From Nocardioides carbamazepini (lineage in GTDB: Bacteria > Actinomycetota > Actinomycetes > Propionibacteriales > Nocardioidaceae), in NCBI RefSeq assembly GCF_024614185.1, contig NZ_JAHTLF010000018.1, positions 469,821 through 533,820 of the forward strand: DNA of 64,000 bases, given 5' to 3'. The translations under genes and the position numbers were made by a program. Shown in pieces: positions 42,277-51,153 of the stretch. The notes beneath the pieces were generated by a model. It was not told the origin of the DNA. It worked only from the letters and a program-made list of their open reading frames with translations, and made no database searches. Numbering within the stretch: position 1 is the first letter of the stretch; the number at the start of each line of letters is the position of its first letter.

Positions 42277-43344
42277 ATGAGGTCACCCCGTCTGCTGGGA
42301 CTCGCCAGCTCTGCCCTGACCGTCGCGCTCGTGCTCAGCGCCTGCGGCGACGACGGCTCCGACGAGGCCGCCGACCGGCCCGACTACCGGCCCGAGATCA
42401 GCTCCGAGTGGCAGGCCACCCTCGACCAGGCCGACGACGAGGGCAAGGTCACCTGGTACACCGTCGCCCCCCAGGCCTCGGTCGACGCGCTGGTCGAGGC
42501 CTTCGAGACCGAGTTCCCCGACATCGAGGTCGAGGCCCGCAAGATGGGCTCCGCCGAGATGGACGCCGCGCTCGAGGCCGAGCGCAGCACCGGCGCCGAG
42601 GGCGCCGACGTGGTCACCTCGGTCAACTTCGGCACCGTCTACCAGCGCCAGGCCGACGGTTGGTACGTCGACCTGGAGGGCCCCTCGATCGCGAGCGGCT
42701 GGGCAGGCACCGAGTTCCTCGACGACGACCAGATCGTCTCCGCGCCGCTCGGCCTGCTCGTGCTGGGCTGGAACACCCAGCTCTTCCCCGACGGCCTGGA
42801 GTCCTACGAGGACCTCACCAACCCCGACCTCGGTGACGGCGCGATCGGCGCCGTGCGCCCCGAGCCGGCGATCCACGCCGACTGGTGGGCGTTCATGGAG
42901 GAGAACTACGACCCCGACTTCGCGAGCAAGCTCGCCGACCAGAAGCCGGCCCTCTACCCGAGCGCGTTCGCGCTCCAGGAGGCGCTCGCCGCGGGGGAGG
43001 TCGCCGTCGGCACCTTCGTCTCCGCCACGGACATGGAGGACCTCAAGGCCAAGGGCGCGCCGGTCGACTACGTCGTCCCCGAGAAGGCCTGGTCCGCCCA
43101 GAACCTCTTCTTCATCCCCGAGTCGGCCACGCACTCCGCGGCGGCGCAGGTCTTCATGGACTTCTTCGCCTCGCCCACCGGCCAGCTGGCGGCCGCGAAG
43201 AGCGGCTACAGCCCGGTCGCGGAGGTCTCCGGCGAGACCCTCGGCGGCGGGTCCGAGGTCGTGATGACCGATGTCGACCGGGTCCTCGACGCCGACTGGT
43301 ACGCCGGCTACCTCGCCGACTGGAAGTCCCTGTTCGGCGAGTGA
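42277..43344 (+). CDS. ABC transporter substrate-binding lipoprotein, paralogue of 36166
   Basis: 355 residues with lipobox LSAC and the same fold and layout as the protein at 36166. The segments EGKVTWYTVAPQASVDALVE and DIEVEARKMGSAEMDAALEA are nearly identical to it. AAGGAGAGG lies just upstream of ATG 42277. It has its own promoter and terminator, so it can be expressed apart from the permease. The two binding proteins probably share one permease/ATPase and extend its ligand range. Confidence 0.85.
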   Translation: MRSPRLLGLASSALTVALVLSACGDDGSDEAADRPDYRPEISSEWQATLDQADDEGKVTWYTVAPQASVDALVEAFETEFPDIEVEARKMGSAEMDAALEAERSTGAEGADVVTSVNFGTVYQRQADGWYVDLEGPSIASGWAGTEFLDDDQIVSAPLGLLVLGWNTQLFPDGLESYEDLTNPDLGDGAIGAVRPEPAIHADWWAFMEENYDPDFASKLADQKPALYPSAFALQEALAAGEVAVGTFVSATDMEDLKAKGAPVDYVVPEKAWSAQNLFFIPESATHSAAAQVFMDFFASPTGQLAAAKSGYSPVAEVSGETLGGGSEVVMTDVDRVLDADWYAGYLADWKSLFGE

Positions 43345-43391
43345 CCCGCTGAGCACCGACAGGACGCGGTCCGGGCCGCCTCCTCGCCAAC

Positions 43392-43429
43392 CGTCCGGGG
43401 CCGCGACGCGATCGTCGCGGCCCCGGACG
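43392..43429. terminator. 17-bp perfect GC-rich hairpin
   Basis: Arms 43392-43408 and 43413-43429 are exact complements around the loop CGAT, between the second binding-protein gene and the MFS gene. Confidence 0.75.
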
Positions 43430-43456
43430 TCGGTCCACACCGAGAGGCACGCACCT

Positions 43457-44689
43457 GTGACCACCTCCGCCGCCGGCCCCCGGCGCCCGGCCGCTCCCGG
43501 ACGCGCACTGCGGGCACCGTGGACGTCGTGGACGTCGTGGTGGGCGCAGGCCGCGATCGCCGTGCTCGGGCTGGCGATGCTCGCCGCCCAGACCGCGACG
43601 CCGACGCCGCTCTATGCGCGGTACGCCGAGCGGTGGGCGCTCGAGCCGCTGGCGATCAGCGCCGTGTTCGCGGCCTATGTGATCGGCCTGGCCGTGGCGC
43701 TGCTGTGCCTCGGCGGCCTGTCCGACCACGTCGGCCGACGGCCGGTCGGGCTGGCGGCGCTGACCGCGGCGCTCGCCGCGATGGCGGTGCTCGCCCTCGC
43801 GGGCGGCTTCGCCGCCCTGGTCGCCGGCCGGGTGCTGCAGGGCCTGGCCGCGGGGCTCGGGATGGCGGCCTTCGGGGCCGCGCTCATCGACCACGCGCCC
43901 CCGGCCCGCCGGCCGGCGTTCGCCATGGCCAACAGCGCGCTGCTGCCGATCGCCACCGGCCTCGGCGCGGTGGTCTCCGCGCTGGTGCTGGTGGGCTCGC
44001 GGAGCGTGGCGGCGTCGTACGTCGTGCAGGGTGCCGGCATCGCCGTCGCCCTGGCCGCGACCCTCGCCCTGCGCGAGTGCCATCCCCGCCGCCCCGGCGC
44101 CCTGCGCTCCCTGCGCCCGGGGCTGGTGCTGCCGGCCGCGATCCGCCACACCTTCGTCCGGGCGGGCGCGGGCGTGGCCGCGTCGTGGTCGCTCGTGGGG
44201 CTCTACCTCGGGCTCGGTCCGCTGGTCACCACGACCGTCTTCGGGATCGACACACCACTCGCCGGCGCGCTCGCGGTCGCCTCCGCCTCCGGGACGGGTG
44301 GCGTCGCCAGCGTCCTCACGGTGCGCCTCGCGGCCCGACGGGCGATGACCCTGGGCTGCGGCCTCCTCCTCGTGGCGTCCGCGCTGGTGGTCGTCGCGGT
44401 CACCTCCCGGGACGTGACGCTCTACTTCACCGCGAGCACCATCGGCGGCTTCGGCTTCGGCTGCGCCTTCCAGGCCGGCCTGCGCACCGTCGTGGCGGCT
44501 GCGCCCGGCGAGCACCGCGCGGGTGTGCTGGCCGCCCTCTACCTCGTCAGCTACGTCGCGTTCGGTGTCCCGTCGCTGGCCGCGAGCGTGTTCGCGCCGC
44601 TGGTCGGGCTGGAGAGCGCGGTCGTGATCTACGCCGGGCTGATCGCCGCACTGACCGCCGGCAGCCTGGTGCTCGGCGCCCGCCGCTGA
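43457..44689 (+). CDS. MFS transporter
   Basis: 410 residues, about 12 transmembrane helices. The loop 2-3 motif A is present as CLGGLSDHVGRRPVGLAAL, and motif C-like Gly-rich stretches follow. GTG 43457 has GAGAGG upstream. Position between the ABC components and the lyase gene suggests carboxylate uptake or export of a metabolite. Drug-efflux relatives look similar, so the substrate is open. Confidence 0.8.
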   Translation: MTTSAAGPRRPAAPGRALRAPWTSWTSWWAQAAIAVLGLAMLAAQTATPTPLYARYAERWALEPLAISAVFAAYVIGLAVALLCLGGLSDHVGRRPVGLAALTAALAAMAVLALAGGFAALVAGRVLQGLAAGLGMAAFGAALIDHAPPARRPAFAMANSALLPIATGLGAVVSALVLVGSRSVAASYVVQGAGIAVALAATLALRECHPRRPGALRSLRPGLVLPAAIRHTFVRAGAGVAASWSLVGLYLGLGPLVTTTVFGIDTPLAGALAVASASGTGGVASVLTVRLAARRAMTLGCGLLLVASALVVVAVTSRDVTLYFTASTIGGFGFGCAFQAGLRTVVAAAPGEHRAGVLAALYLVSYVAFGVPSLAASVFAPLVGLESAVVIYAGLIAALTAGSLVLGARR

Positions 44690-44703
44690 TCGCGAGCCGG
44701 GCC

Positions 44704-45645
44704 TCAGCCCGCGGCGGCGCGGGCCCGGACGACGCGCGAGACGCTCGGACGTCCGAGGTGGCCCTCGAGCCACCGGCTCGTGGCGATCAGGGCGTCGAGG
44801 TCGACGCCGGTCGCGATCCCGAGACCGTCGAGCATCCAGACCAGGTCCTCGGTCGCCAGGTTGCCGGTCGCGCCGCGCGCGAACGGACAGCCGCCGAGAC
44901 CGCCGGCCGAGGCGTCGAGTGTCGTGATGCCGGCCTCCAGAGCGGCGTACGCGTTGGCGAGGCCCTGGCCGTACGTGTCGTGGAGGTGCAGGGCCAGCCG
45001 GTCGACCGGGAGGCCCGCGTCGACGAAGGCCCCGACGAGCTCGTGGACGTGCCCCGGGGTCGCGACGCCGATGGTGTCGCCGATCGACAGCTCGTCGGCG
45101 CCCAGGTCGAAGAGCCGGTTCCCGACAGCGACGACCTTCTCGACCGGCACCCGGCCCTCCCAGGGGTCGCCGAAGCACATCGACACGTACGCGCGCACCC
45201 GCAGCCCCGCCTCCCGCGCCCGGGCCACGGTCGGCGCGAACATCGCGAACTGCTCCTCGAGCCCGCGGTTCAGGTTGCGCCGGGCGAAGGTGTCGGTGGC
45301 ACTGCCGAAGATCGCGATGTGCTCGACGCCGAGAGCGACCGCCCGCTCCAGCCCGCGCAGGTTCGGGACCAGGACCGGCAGGTCGACCTCGCCCAGCTGC
45401 CGCGACGCCAGCGCGGTCAGCACCTGCTCGGCGTCGGCGAGCTGGGGGATCCGGTCCGGCCGGACGAGGGACGTGGCCTCGATCGTGCGCAGGCCGGCGC
45501 CCGCCAGCCTCTCGACGAACGCCACCTTGACCTCGGCCGGGAGCACCGCGGACTCGTTCTGGAGGCCGTCACGCGGGCCGACCTCGAAGATCCGCACCTC
45601 GCTCGGCAGGCCGGGACGGACGGAGACGGCGGGCAGGTCGGGCAC
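44704..45645 (-). CDS. HMG-CoA-lyase-family enzyme
   Basis: 313 residues, TIM barrel of the HMGL-like group. EVGPRDGLQNE holds the catalytic Arg and metal Asp, LHLHDTYGQGLANAY gives the metal histidines, and the active-site loop is GGLGGCPFARGATGNLATED with the catalytic Cys. It cleaves 3-hydroxy-3-methylglutaryl-CoA to acetoacetate and acetyl-CoA, or a related 3-hydroxyacyl-CoA. The GTG start has GAGAGG upstream. It is in operon with the acyl-CoA dehydrogenase that precedes it by 18 bases. Confidence 0.88.
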   Translation of the reverse strand: MPDLPAVSVRPGLPSEVRIFEVGPRDGLQNESAVLPAEVKVAFVERLAGAGLRTIEATSLVRPDRIPQLADAEQVLTALASRQLGEVDLPVLVPNLRGLERAVALGVEHIAIFGSATDTFARRNLNRGLEEQFAMFAPTVARAREAGLRVRAYVSMCFGDPWEGRVPVEKVVAVGNRLFDLGADELSIGDTIGVATPGHVHELVGAFVDAGLPVDRLALHLHDTYGQGLANAYAALEAGITTLDASAGGLGGCPFARGATGNLATEDLVWMLDGLGIATGVDLDALIATSRWLEGHLGRPSVSRVVRARAAAG

Positions 45646-45663
45646 GGCAGCACCTCTCGGGGA

Positions 45664-46830
45664 TCAGTAGGAGCGCGGCAGGCGCAGGACGTGCTCGGCG
45701 ATGAAGTTCAGGACCATCTGCTGCGGCACCGGCGCGCTCTTCATCAGCCGGGACTCGACCCAGTAGCGGCCCACGTCGTACTCGGTGGCGTAGGCGTAGC
45801 CGCCGAGCGTCTGCATCGCGGTGTCGGCAGCGAAGAAGGCGGCGTCGGAGGCGAGGAACTTCGCGGCGTTGGCCTGCTCGCCGCAGGACAGCCCCCGGTC
45901 GAAGCGCCAGGCCGCCTCCCGGACGACCAGCTCGGCGGCCCGCAGCCGCATGTGGGCCTCGGCCAACGGGAAGGAGATGCCCTGGTTCTGGCCGATCGGC
46001 CGGCCGAACACGGTCCGCTCGCGGGCGTACTCACAGGCCCGCGCCAGCGCGACCCGGCCGATCCCGATCGCCTCGGAGGCGACCAGGATCCGCTCGGGGT
46101 TCAGCCCGTCGAGCAGGTAGGAGAAGCCGCGGCCCTCGTCGCCGACCCGGTCGGCGACATCGACCAGGAGGTCGTCGTACCTGGTCTCGCAGGATCCGAC
46201 CGCGTTGCGGCCGATCTTCGGGATCTCCGCGATCTGGACCTGTGGGACCTTCAGGTCCGCGAGCAGCAGGGTCATCCCGTCGGTACGACGGGCGACCTGG
46301 TCCAGCGGCGTGGTCCGGACCAGGAGCAGCACCTTGTCGGAGACATGCGCCTTGGTGGTCCACACCTTCTGGCCGTTGACGACATAGCGCTCGCCGTCGC
46401 GGACCGCGCGGGTGGTGATCGACGGGGTGTCGGTGCCGGCGTCCGGCTCGGTGATCCCGAAGGCGACGTGCAGCCGCCCGGCCGCGACCTCGGGCAGATA
46501 GCGGCGGCGCAGCTCCTCGCTGCCGTGCTTGACGACCGGCGACATGCCGAAGATGGAGGTGTGCAGCGCGCTCGCGCCGTTCATCGCCGCGCCGGACGCG
46601 GCCACCTCCTCGAGCACGAGGGACGCCTCGAGCAGGCCACCACCGCCACCGCCGTACTCCTCCGGGATCGCGACGCCGATCCAGCCGGCCGCCGCCATCG
46701 CGTCGTAGAACTCCCAGGGGAAGGCGTGCCGGGCGTCGTGGTCGCGCCAGTAGTCGAGCGCGAACCCGGAGCACACCCCGCGCACCGCCTCACGCAGGTC
46801 CCGATGGTCCTGCGGCTCCTCGAAGTCCAC
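45664..46830 (-). CDS. Acyl-CoA dehydrogenase
   Basis: 388 residues, three-domain ACAD fold: FGITEPDAGTDTPSITTRA (FAD/acyl-CoA loop), VNGQKVWTTKAHVSDKVLLL, RTVFGRPIGQNQGISFPLAE and the C-terminal MQTLGGYAYATEYDVGRYWV. GTG 46830 with AGGAGGAG upstream is preferred over the longer open frame. It is co-transcribed with the HMG-CoA-lyase-like gene, a pairing reminiscent of branched-chain acyl-CoA breakdown. Confidence 0.88.
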   Translation of the reverse strand: MDFEEPQDHRDLREAVRGVCSGFALDYWRDHDARHAFPWEFYDAMAAAGWIGVAIPEEYGGGGGGLLEASLVLEEVAASGAAMNGASALHTSIFGMSPVVKHGSEELRRRYLPEVAAGRLHVAFGITEPDAGTDTPSITTRAVRDGERYVVNGQKVWTTKAHVSDKVLLLVRTTPLDQVARRTDGMTLLLADLKVPQVQIAEIPKIGRNAVGSCETRYDDLLVDVADRVGDEGRGFSYLLDGLNPERILVASEAIGIGRVALARACEYARERTVFGRPIGQNQGISFPLAEAHMRLRAAELVVREAAWRFDRGLSCGEQANAAKFLASDAAFFAADTAMQTLGGYAYATEYDVGRYWVESRLMKSAPVPQQMVLNFIAEHVLRLPRSY

Positions 46831-46841
46831 GGCTCCTCCTC

Positions 46842-46877
46842 TTCGCACTTGTTCAATTTCATAGTATACATACATTA
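46842..46877 (+). promoter_or_regulatory. Divergent promoter; probable leaderless start for the CoA-transferase
   Basis: TTCGCA (46842-46847), 17 bases, then TATACA (46865-46870) would start transcription at about 46877, the A of the ATG. TAGTATACATAC here is the recurrent motif. On the minus strand TATACT can serve the dehydrogenase gene. Confidence 0.45.
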
Positions 46878-48145
46878 TGCTGATAACCAGGCGTCTGACG
46901 GCAGCAGCGGCGCTGCGCGAGGTGGCGCCCGACGCCGTCGTGCTGCCCGGCAACGCCTGCGGGACGCCGGTGACGCTGCTGGCCGAGCTGGTCCGGTCCA
47001 GCGCCGAGACGCCCGGCCGCCACCTGGTCTCGGGCCTCCTCGTCGACCCGCCGGCCTTCGGACCCGCGCTGCGGCGCGGCGACCTGCGCCTGACCAGCTG
47101 GCACATCGCGGGCGAGCAGCGCCGCCTGCTCGCCGACGGCCTGGTCTCCTATCTCCCCGGGCGACTGCTGGACCTCCCGGTCACCGTGCTGCCCCGCGTC
47201 GACGTCGTGCTCCTGCGCACCACGCCCCCGGACCGGCACGGCTACGTCAACGCGGGCCCGTCCACGACCTACCTCGACAGCGCCCTGGAGAGCGGCGCCA
47301 CGGTCATCGCGGAGATCAGCGACGCCGTGCCCCCGACGCACGGGATGTCGCGGATCCCGCTCGACCGGCTCTCGGCCCTGGTCGAGTCGGACGCCGACCA
47401 GCCGTCGTACGCGCCGGCTCCGGTGGACCCCGTCGCCGACCGGATCGCCGACCGGATCGTGGAGCTGCTTCCTCGCGGAGCCACCGTCCAGCTCGGGATC
47501 GGCGCGGTCCCCGAGGCGGTGGCCCGCACCCTCGCCGAGCACGTCGCGGAGCTGGATCTCGGCCTGCTGGGCCTGGTCAGCGAGCCGATGACGCAGCTCG
47601 TGGAGGCGATCGCGCGGCGGCGTGCACCGGTCGAGGCGCTCGAGCTGATGGGCACCGCGGCGTTCATGGACTGGGCCCGGCTCAACCCCGCGCTGGAGAT
47701 GCGCACCTCCCGCCACCTGCACCACCCGGTCGCGCTCGCCCGGATCCCGCAGCTGGTGTCCATCAACTCGGCGGTCGCCGTTGACCTGCGCGGTCAGGTC
47801 GTGGCGGAGTCGGTGCGGGGCCGGGTGATCGCAGGCGTCGGCGGCAGCAACGACTTCGCGGAAGGCGCCCACCTCTCCCCCGGCGGCCTGCGGGTCATCG
47901 CGCTGCGGTCGACGACGAAGGACGGCGCCCCCACCCTGGTCGCCGCCCACGACCCGGCCGACTCCGTCAGCATCGCCCACCACAGCGTCGACGTCGTCGT
48001 CACGGAGCACGGCGTCGCCTGGCTGCGCGGCCGGACCGTGGAGGAGCGCCGCGAAGCGCTCGCCGCGATCGCGGCGCCCGAGCACCGCGATCACCTCTCC
48101 GCCGCGGATCCGGTCGCGGCCCGAACCGAAGGAGCACCACGATGA
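46877..48145 (+). CDS. Acetyl-CoA hydrolase/transferase-family CoA-transferase
   Basis: 422 residues of the Cat1/4-hydroxybutyrate CoA-transferase family, which includes itaconate CoA-transferases. IGAVPEAVARTLAEHV and the C-terminal GGSNDFAEGAHLSPGGLRVI ALRST block are characteristic. No ribosome site precedes the ATG, consistent with a leaderless message. It overlaps the MaoC gene by 4 bases. It probably transfers CoA to a carboxylate handled by the next enzymes. Confidence 0.8.
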   Translation: MLITRRLTAAAALREVAPDAVVLPGNACGTPVTLLAELVRSSAETPGRHLVSGLLVDPPAFGPALRRGDLRLTSWHIAGEQRRLLADGLVSYLPGRLLDLPVTVLPRVDVVLLRTTPPDRHGYVNAGPSTTYLDSALESGATVIAEISDAVPPTHGMSRIPLDRLSALVESDADQPSYAPAPVDPVADRIADRIVELLPRGATVQLGIGAVPEAVARTLAEHVAELDLGLLGLVSEPMTQLVEAIARRRAPVEALELMGTAAFMDWARLNPALEMRTSRHLHHPVALARIPQLVSINSAVAVDLRGQVVAESVRGRVIAGVGGSNDFAEGAHLSPGGLRVIALRSTTKDGAPTLVAAHDPADSVSIAHHSVDVVVTEHGVAWLRGRTVEERREALAAIAAPEHRDHLSAADPVAARTEGAPR

Positions 48146-48648
48146 GCACGCCCCGCATGCCCCGCACGCCGCGGCCGACCCGAGCGCTGGGCCGGTGGTT
48201 CGAGGATCTTCCCGTCGGCACCCGCGTCGAGCACGCGCTGACCCGCACCGTCAGCGAGGCCGACAACCTGCTGTTCAGCACGATGACGCTCAACCCCCAG
48301 CCGCTGCACGTCGACGCGCACTTCGCGGCCGAGACCGAGTTCGGGCGACCGCTGGTCAACTCCCTGTTCACCCTCGGCACCGTCGTCGGGATCACCGTGC
48401 TCGAGCTGACCCACGGCACGACCGTCGCCAACCTGGGCTTCGACCGGATCACCTTCCCCCACCCGGTGTTCCACGGCGACACCCTGCACGCCGTCAGCGA
48501 AGTGACGGCCGCACGGGCGTCGACCTCACGCCCCGACGCCGGGGTGGTGCACGTGCGCCACGACGGCTTCAACCAGGACGGGGTGCTGGTCTGCTCGGCA
48601 GCGCGGGCCGCCCTGATGCGGCGCCGGCCCACCGGCCAGGACGCGTGA
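48142..48648 (+). CDS. MaoC-family hydratase (itaconyl/mesaconyl-CoA hydratase-like)
   Basis: 168 residues, single hot-dog domain. RTVSEADNLLFSTMTLNPQP LHVD places the catalytic Asp/His of the hydratase 2 motif, and FDRITFPHPVFHGDTLHAVS ends the fold. The pattern is the one seen in hydratases for branched dicarboxylyl-CoAs such as itaconyl- or mesaconyl-CoA. Neighbouring CoA-transferases and a lyase support that reading. It overlaps the previous gene by 4 bases and the next by one. Confidence 0.78.
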   Translation: MSTPRMPRTPRPTRALGRWFEDLPVGTRVEHALTRTVSEADNLLFSTMTLNPQPLHVDAHFAAETEFGRPLVNSLFTLGTVVGITVLELTHGTTVANLGFDRITFPHPVFHGDTLHAVSEVTAARASTSRPDAGVVHVRHDGFNQDGVLVCSAARAALMRRRPTGQDA

Positions 48649-49808
48649 TGACCACGGCGACCGGCGGCCCCCTGCGCGGGGTGACCATCCTCGACACGAC
48701 CAACATGCTGATGGGTCCCTACGCCACCCTGGTGCTGGCGCAGTTCGGCGCACGGGTGGTCAAGGTCGAGCCCCTCGACGGCGACATCGCGCGCCGGATC
48801 AACGACGTCACCGGGCAGCAGGCCGGCCCGATCCACCTCAACGCCAACCGGGGCAAGGAGTCGGTGGCCCTGGACCTGCGCGACGCCGCCGACCGGGCAC
48901 TGTTCGACCGGATGGTCGCCACGGCCGACGTGGTCGCGCACAACCGGCCACCGGGCTCCGACGTCCGCCTCGGCCTGGACTACGCGACCCTGTCGGCGAC
49001 GAACCCGCGGATCATCGTGTGCGGCATGCACGGCTACGGCTCCACCGGGCCCTACGGGCCGCTGCCGGCGTACGACGACGCGATGCAGGCGATCAGCGGG
49101 CTCGCCGCCGCCCAGTCCTGGGGCTCCGAGCCGCAGTACGTGCGCTCACCGGTGACCGACAAGATCACCGCCCTGATGGCCGCGAGCGCCATCGCGGCCG
49201 CGCTCTACGAGCGCCGGGAGTCCGGCGTGGGGCAGTACGTCGAGGTGCCGATGCTCGAGACCATCGTGCAGTTCCTGATGATCGAGCAGCAGTGCGGCTA
49301 TGTCTTCGACCCGCCGCGGGGTCCGATCGGCTACCCGCGCTCGCTGTCGCCGTACCGCCGCCCGATGCGCACCGCCGACGGGCTGATCGGCCTGCTGCCG
49401 AGCACCGACGCCCAGTGGCACGGCGTCTTCGACGTCCTCGACGCCGGTGAGCTGGCCACCGACCCGCGCTTCGCGACCGTCGAGGCGCGCAGCGAGCACA
49501 TCGACGAGCTCTACGCGTGGCTCGCCGCCGAGCTAGCGATCCGCGCGACGGATGCACTGCTGGCGGGCTTCCTGGAGCGCCGGGTGCCGGCCATGCGGGT
49601 GAACTCGATGGAGGACCTGTTCACGGATCCGCACCTCACCGCGACCGGCTACTTCCAGGCGACCGAGCATCCCGACCTCGGCCGGCTGCGGCACGCGGCG
49701 CCGCCGGTGCGGTTCTCGCGCAGCGGCACGGTCGCCGGCGGTCCCGCGCCGCGGCTCGACCAGGATCGGGACCGGGTCGAGGCCGGGCTCCCCGTGCCAC
49801 CCGGCTGA
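48648..49808 (+). CDS. Class III CoA-transferase (CaiB/BaiF family)
   Basis: 386 residues. ANRGKESVALDLRDAADR and the N-terminal LDTTNMLMGPYATLVLAQFG ARVVKVE are the family signature; the catalytic Asp expected near residues 160-175 is not assigned with certainty. It transfers CoA between carboxylic acids. Having both a class I-type and a class III CoA-transferase in one operon suggests two acids are activated, or that one enzyme recycles CoA from the product. Confidence 0.85.
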   Translation: MTTATGGPLRGVTILDTTNMLMGPYATLVLAQFGARVVKVEPLDGDIARRINDVTGQQAGPIHLNANRGKESVALDLRDAADRALFDRMVATADVVAHNRPPGSDVRLGLDYATLSATNPRIIVCGMHGYGSTGPYGPLPAYDDAMQAISGLAAAQSWGSEPQYVRSPVTDKITALMAASAIAAALYERRESGVGQYVEVPMLETIVQFLMIEQQCGYVFDPPRGPIGYPRSLSPYRRPMRTADGLIGLLPSTDAQWHGVFDVLDAGELATDPRFATVEARSEHIDELYAWLAAELAIRATDALLAGFLERRVPAMRVNSMEDLFTDPHLTATGYFQATEHPDLGRLRHAAPPVRFSRSGTVAGGPAPRLDQDRDRVEAGLPVPPG

Positions 49809-49844
49809 TCCAGCCGAGCCGGCCGGGCTCGCCGCGAACGGCGG

Positions 49845-49874
49845 GAGGGGCGGACCCGGCCGGGTCCGCCCCTC
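49845..49874. terminator. 30-base perfect palindrome between convergent genes
   Basis: GAGGGGCGGACCCGG (49845-49859) is directly followed by its exact complement (49860-49874) and then TCTCGTC. It serves both the CoA-transferase operon and the luciferase-like gene. Confidence 0.8.
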
Positions 49875-49925
49875 TCGTCGCCCGCCGGGCGTCAGCCCTG
49901 GGGTGTGGCTTCTTGTCCGGCGCGC

Positions 49926-50984
49926 CTAGGCCAGTCGCGGAGCGACCTCGTGGGCGAGCAGCTCCATGCTGTGACTCCACGGCTTCGGGTCCTCGGAGAA
50001 GTCGTGGCCGAAGAGCAGCGAGACGCCCCAGCCGCCGGAGGCGTCGATGAGCTCCTGGAGCCGCTCGGTCACGGTCTCGACGCTGCCGACGACCATCGAC
50101 CTGCGCACGATGTCGGCGAAGTCCATCTGCCGACTCCAGACCGGCTCGGTGCCGGCGCGGGCGGCCCGCGCCTCCTCGTTGGGGATCAGGTGCTCGCGCC
50201 AGGCGTGGGCGATCGGACCGTTGGTCACGATGTCCACCGCCTCCTTGTCGGTGTCGGCCACGAAGATGTCCAGCGTGACGTGGTGGACACCGCGGTCGGT
50301 GGGCCGCTGCCGGCCGGCGGCCTCGGCGGCGTCGCAGTAGGTCTGCCAGTGGTTGGCGATCAGGGCCGGAGTGGCGCCGAAGCTCATCGGCATCGCGCCC
50401 CGCTCGCCGGCCACGACGATCGACGTGGAGTTCGGGCTGGCCCCCGCCAGCGCGATGGGCATCGAGCCGCCGTACGGGCGCATGTCACGCACGGGCAGGA
50501 CGCCGTTCATCTCGGGCAGGACCGAGCGCCAGTACCGGCCGTCGTGCTCGTAGGGCTCTCCGCTCCACACCTTGTCCATCAGGTCCAGGCCCTCGATGGT
50601 CATCGCCAGGTTCTCGTCGCGGGTGCGGAAGCCGTGGAAGGAGGCGTCGCCGGGGTTGACGCCGGTCGCGATGCCGAGGATGTAGCGGCCACCGGTGATG
50701 TGACTCATCCACGCGGTCTGCGAGGCCAGCGCCGCGGGGTGGTAGTAGGGCAGGATGTGCGCGCCCGGCGCGAGGATGATCCGCTCGGTCTCGCGGGCCG
50801 CAGCCGCGATCACCAGCTCGGGGTTCGGGATCGGCTCCCAGCCGATGGTGAAGTGCTGGCCGACCCAGAACTCGTCGAGCCCGGCCTGCTCGGCCGCGAC
50901 GGCCTGGTCGACCGCCCAGGCGAAGCCGGCGTGCGGCGATCGCTCGGGCCGCGTGAACGGGGTCTGGAAAAGGCCGAACTTCAT
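49926..50984 (-). CDS. Luciferase-like (LLM) FMN-dependent oxidoreductase
   Basis: 352 residues, TIM-barrel bacterial-luciferase family: MKFGLFQTPFTRPERSPH, QAGLDEFWVGQHFTIGWEPI, RIILAPGAHILPYYHP, GRYILGIATGVNPGDASFHG. Members are two-component monooxygenases needing reduced FMN from a flavin reductase; one is encoded at 62395. It could oxygenate the substrate of the island, for example in a Baeyer-Villiger or desulfonation-type reaction. Monocistronic, divergent from the dehydrogenase operon. Confidence 0.85.
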   Translation of the reverse strand: MKFGLFQTPFTRPERSPHAGFAWAVDQAVAAEQAGLDEFWVGQHFTIGWEPIPNPELVIAAAARETERIILAPGAHILPYYHPAALASQTAWMSHITGGRYILGIATGVNPGDASFHGFRTRDENLAMTIEGLDLMDKVWSGEPYEHDGRYWRSVLPEMNGVLPVRDMRPYGGSMPIALAGASPNSTSIVVAGERGAMPMSFGATPALIANHWQTYCDAAEAAGRQRPTDRGVHHVTLDIFVADTDKEAVDIVTNGPIAHAWREHLIPNEEARAARAGTEPVWSRQMDFADIVRRSMVVGSVETVTERLQELIDASGGWGVSLLFGHDFSEDPKPWSHSMELLAHEVAPRLA

Positions 50985-51043
50985 CGCAGGTCCTCCAACG
51001 ACGGCGGGCGGAGCCGGGACGGTCCCGGCCCTCGTGACACTTA

Positions 51044-51115
51044 CTTTACATACATTGATAAGTTAGGCAAGGTGTCCGCACCGGACCGCTTGCGCTCCCT
51101 CGATATGTGTATAAA
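51044..51115. promoter_or_regulatory. Divergent promoter gap with two recurrent-motif copies
   Basis: CTTTACATACAT (51044-51055, plus) and TTTATACACATA (51115-51104, minus) lie 48 bases apart. TATAAA (51110-51115, plus) suits the dehydrogenase operon starting at 51154; TAAAGT on the minus strand (51050-51045) suits the luciferase-like gene. Confidence 0.5.
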
Positions 51116-51153
51116 GATTACAGCATCATCGCCCGACGACGACAGGAGGGGTC

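Noticed and set aside
36166..43344. Calling the ABC system an iron(III) importer
   Set aside because: The fold family includes ferric transporters, but no iron-related gene or Fur-type site is near and all neighbours are CoA-ester enzymes, so the ligand is left open.
43519..47784. A 1421-codon open frame on the plus strand
   Set aside because: It runs out of frame over the MFS gene and antisense to the lyase and dehydrogenase genes, with Arg/Gly/Ala-rich nonsense composition.
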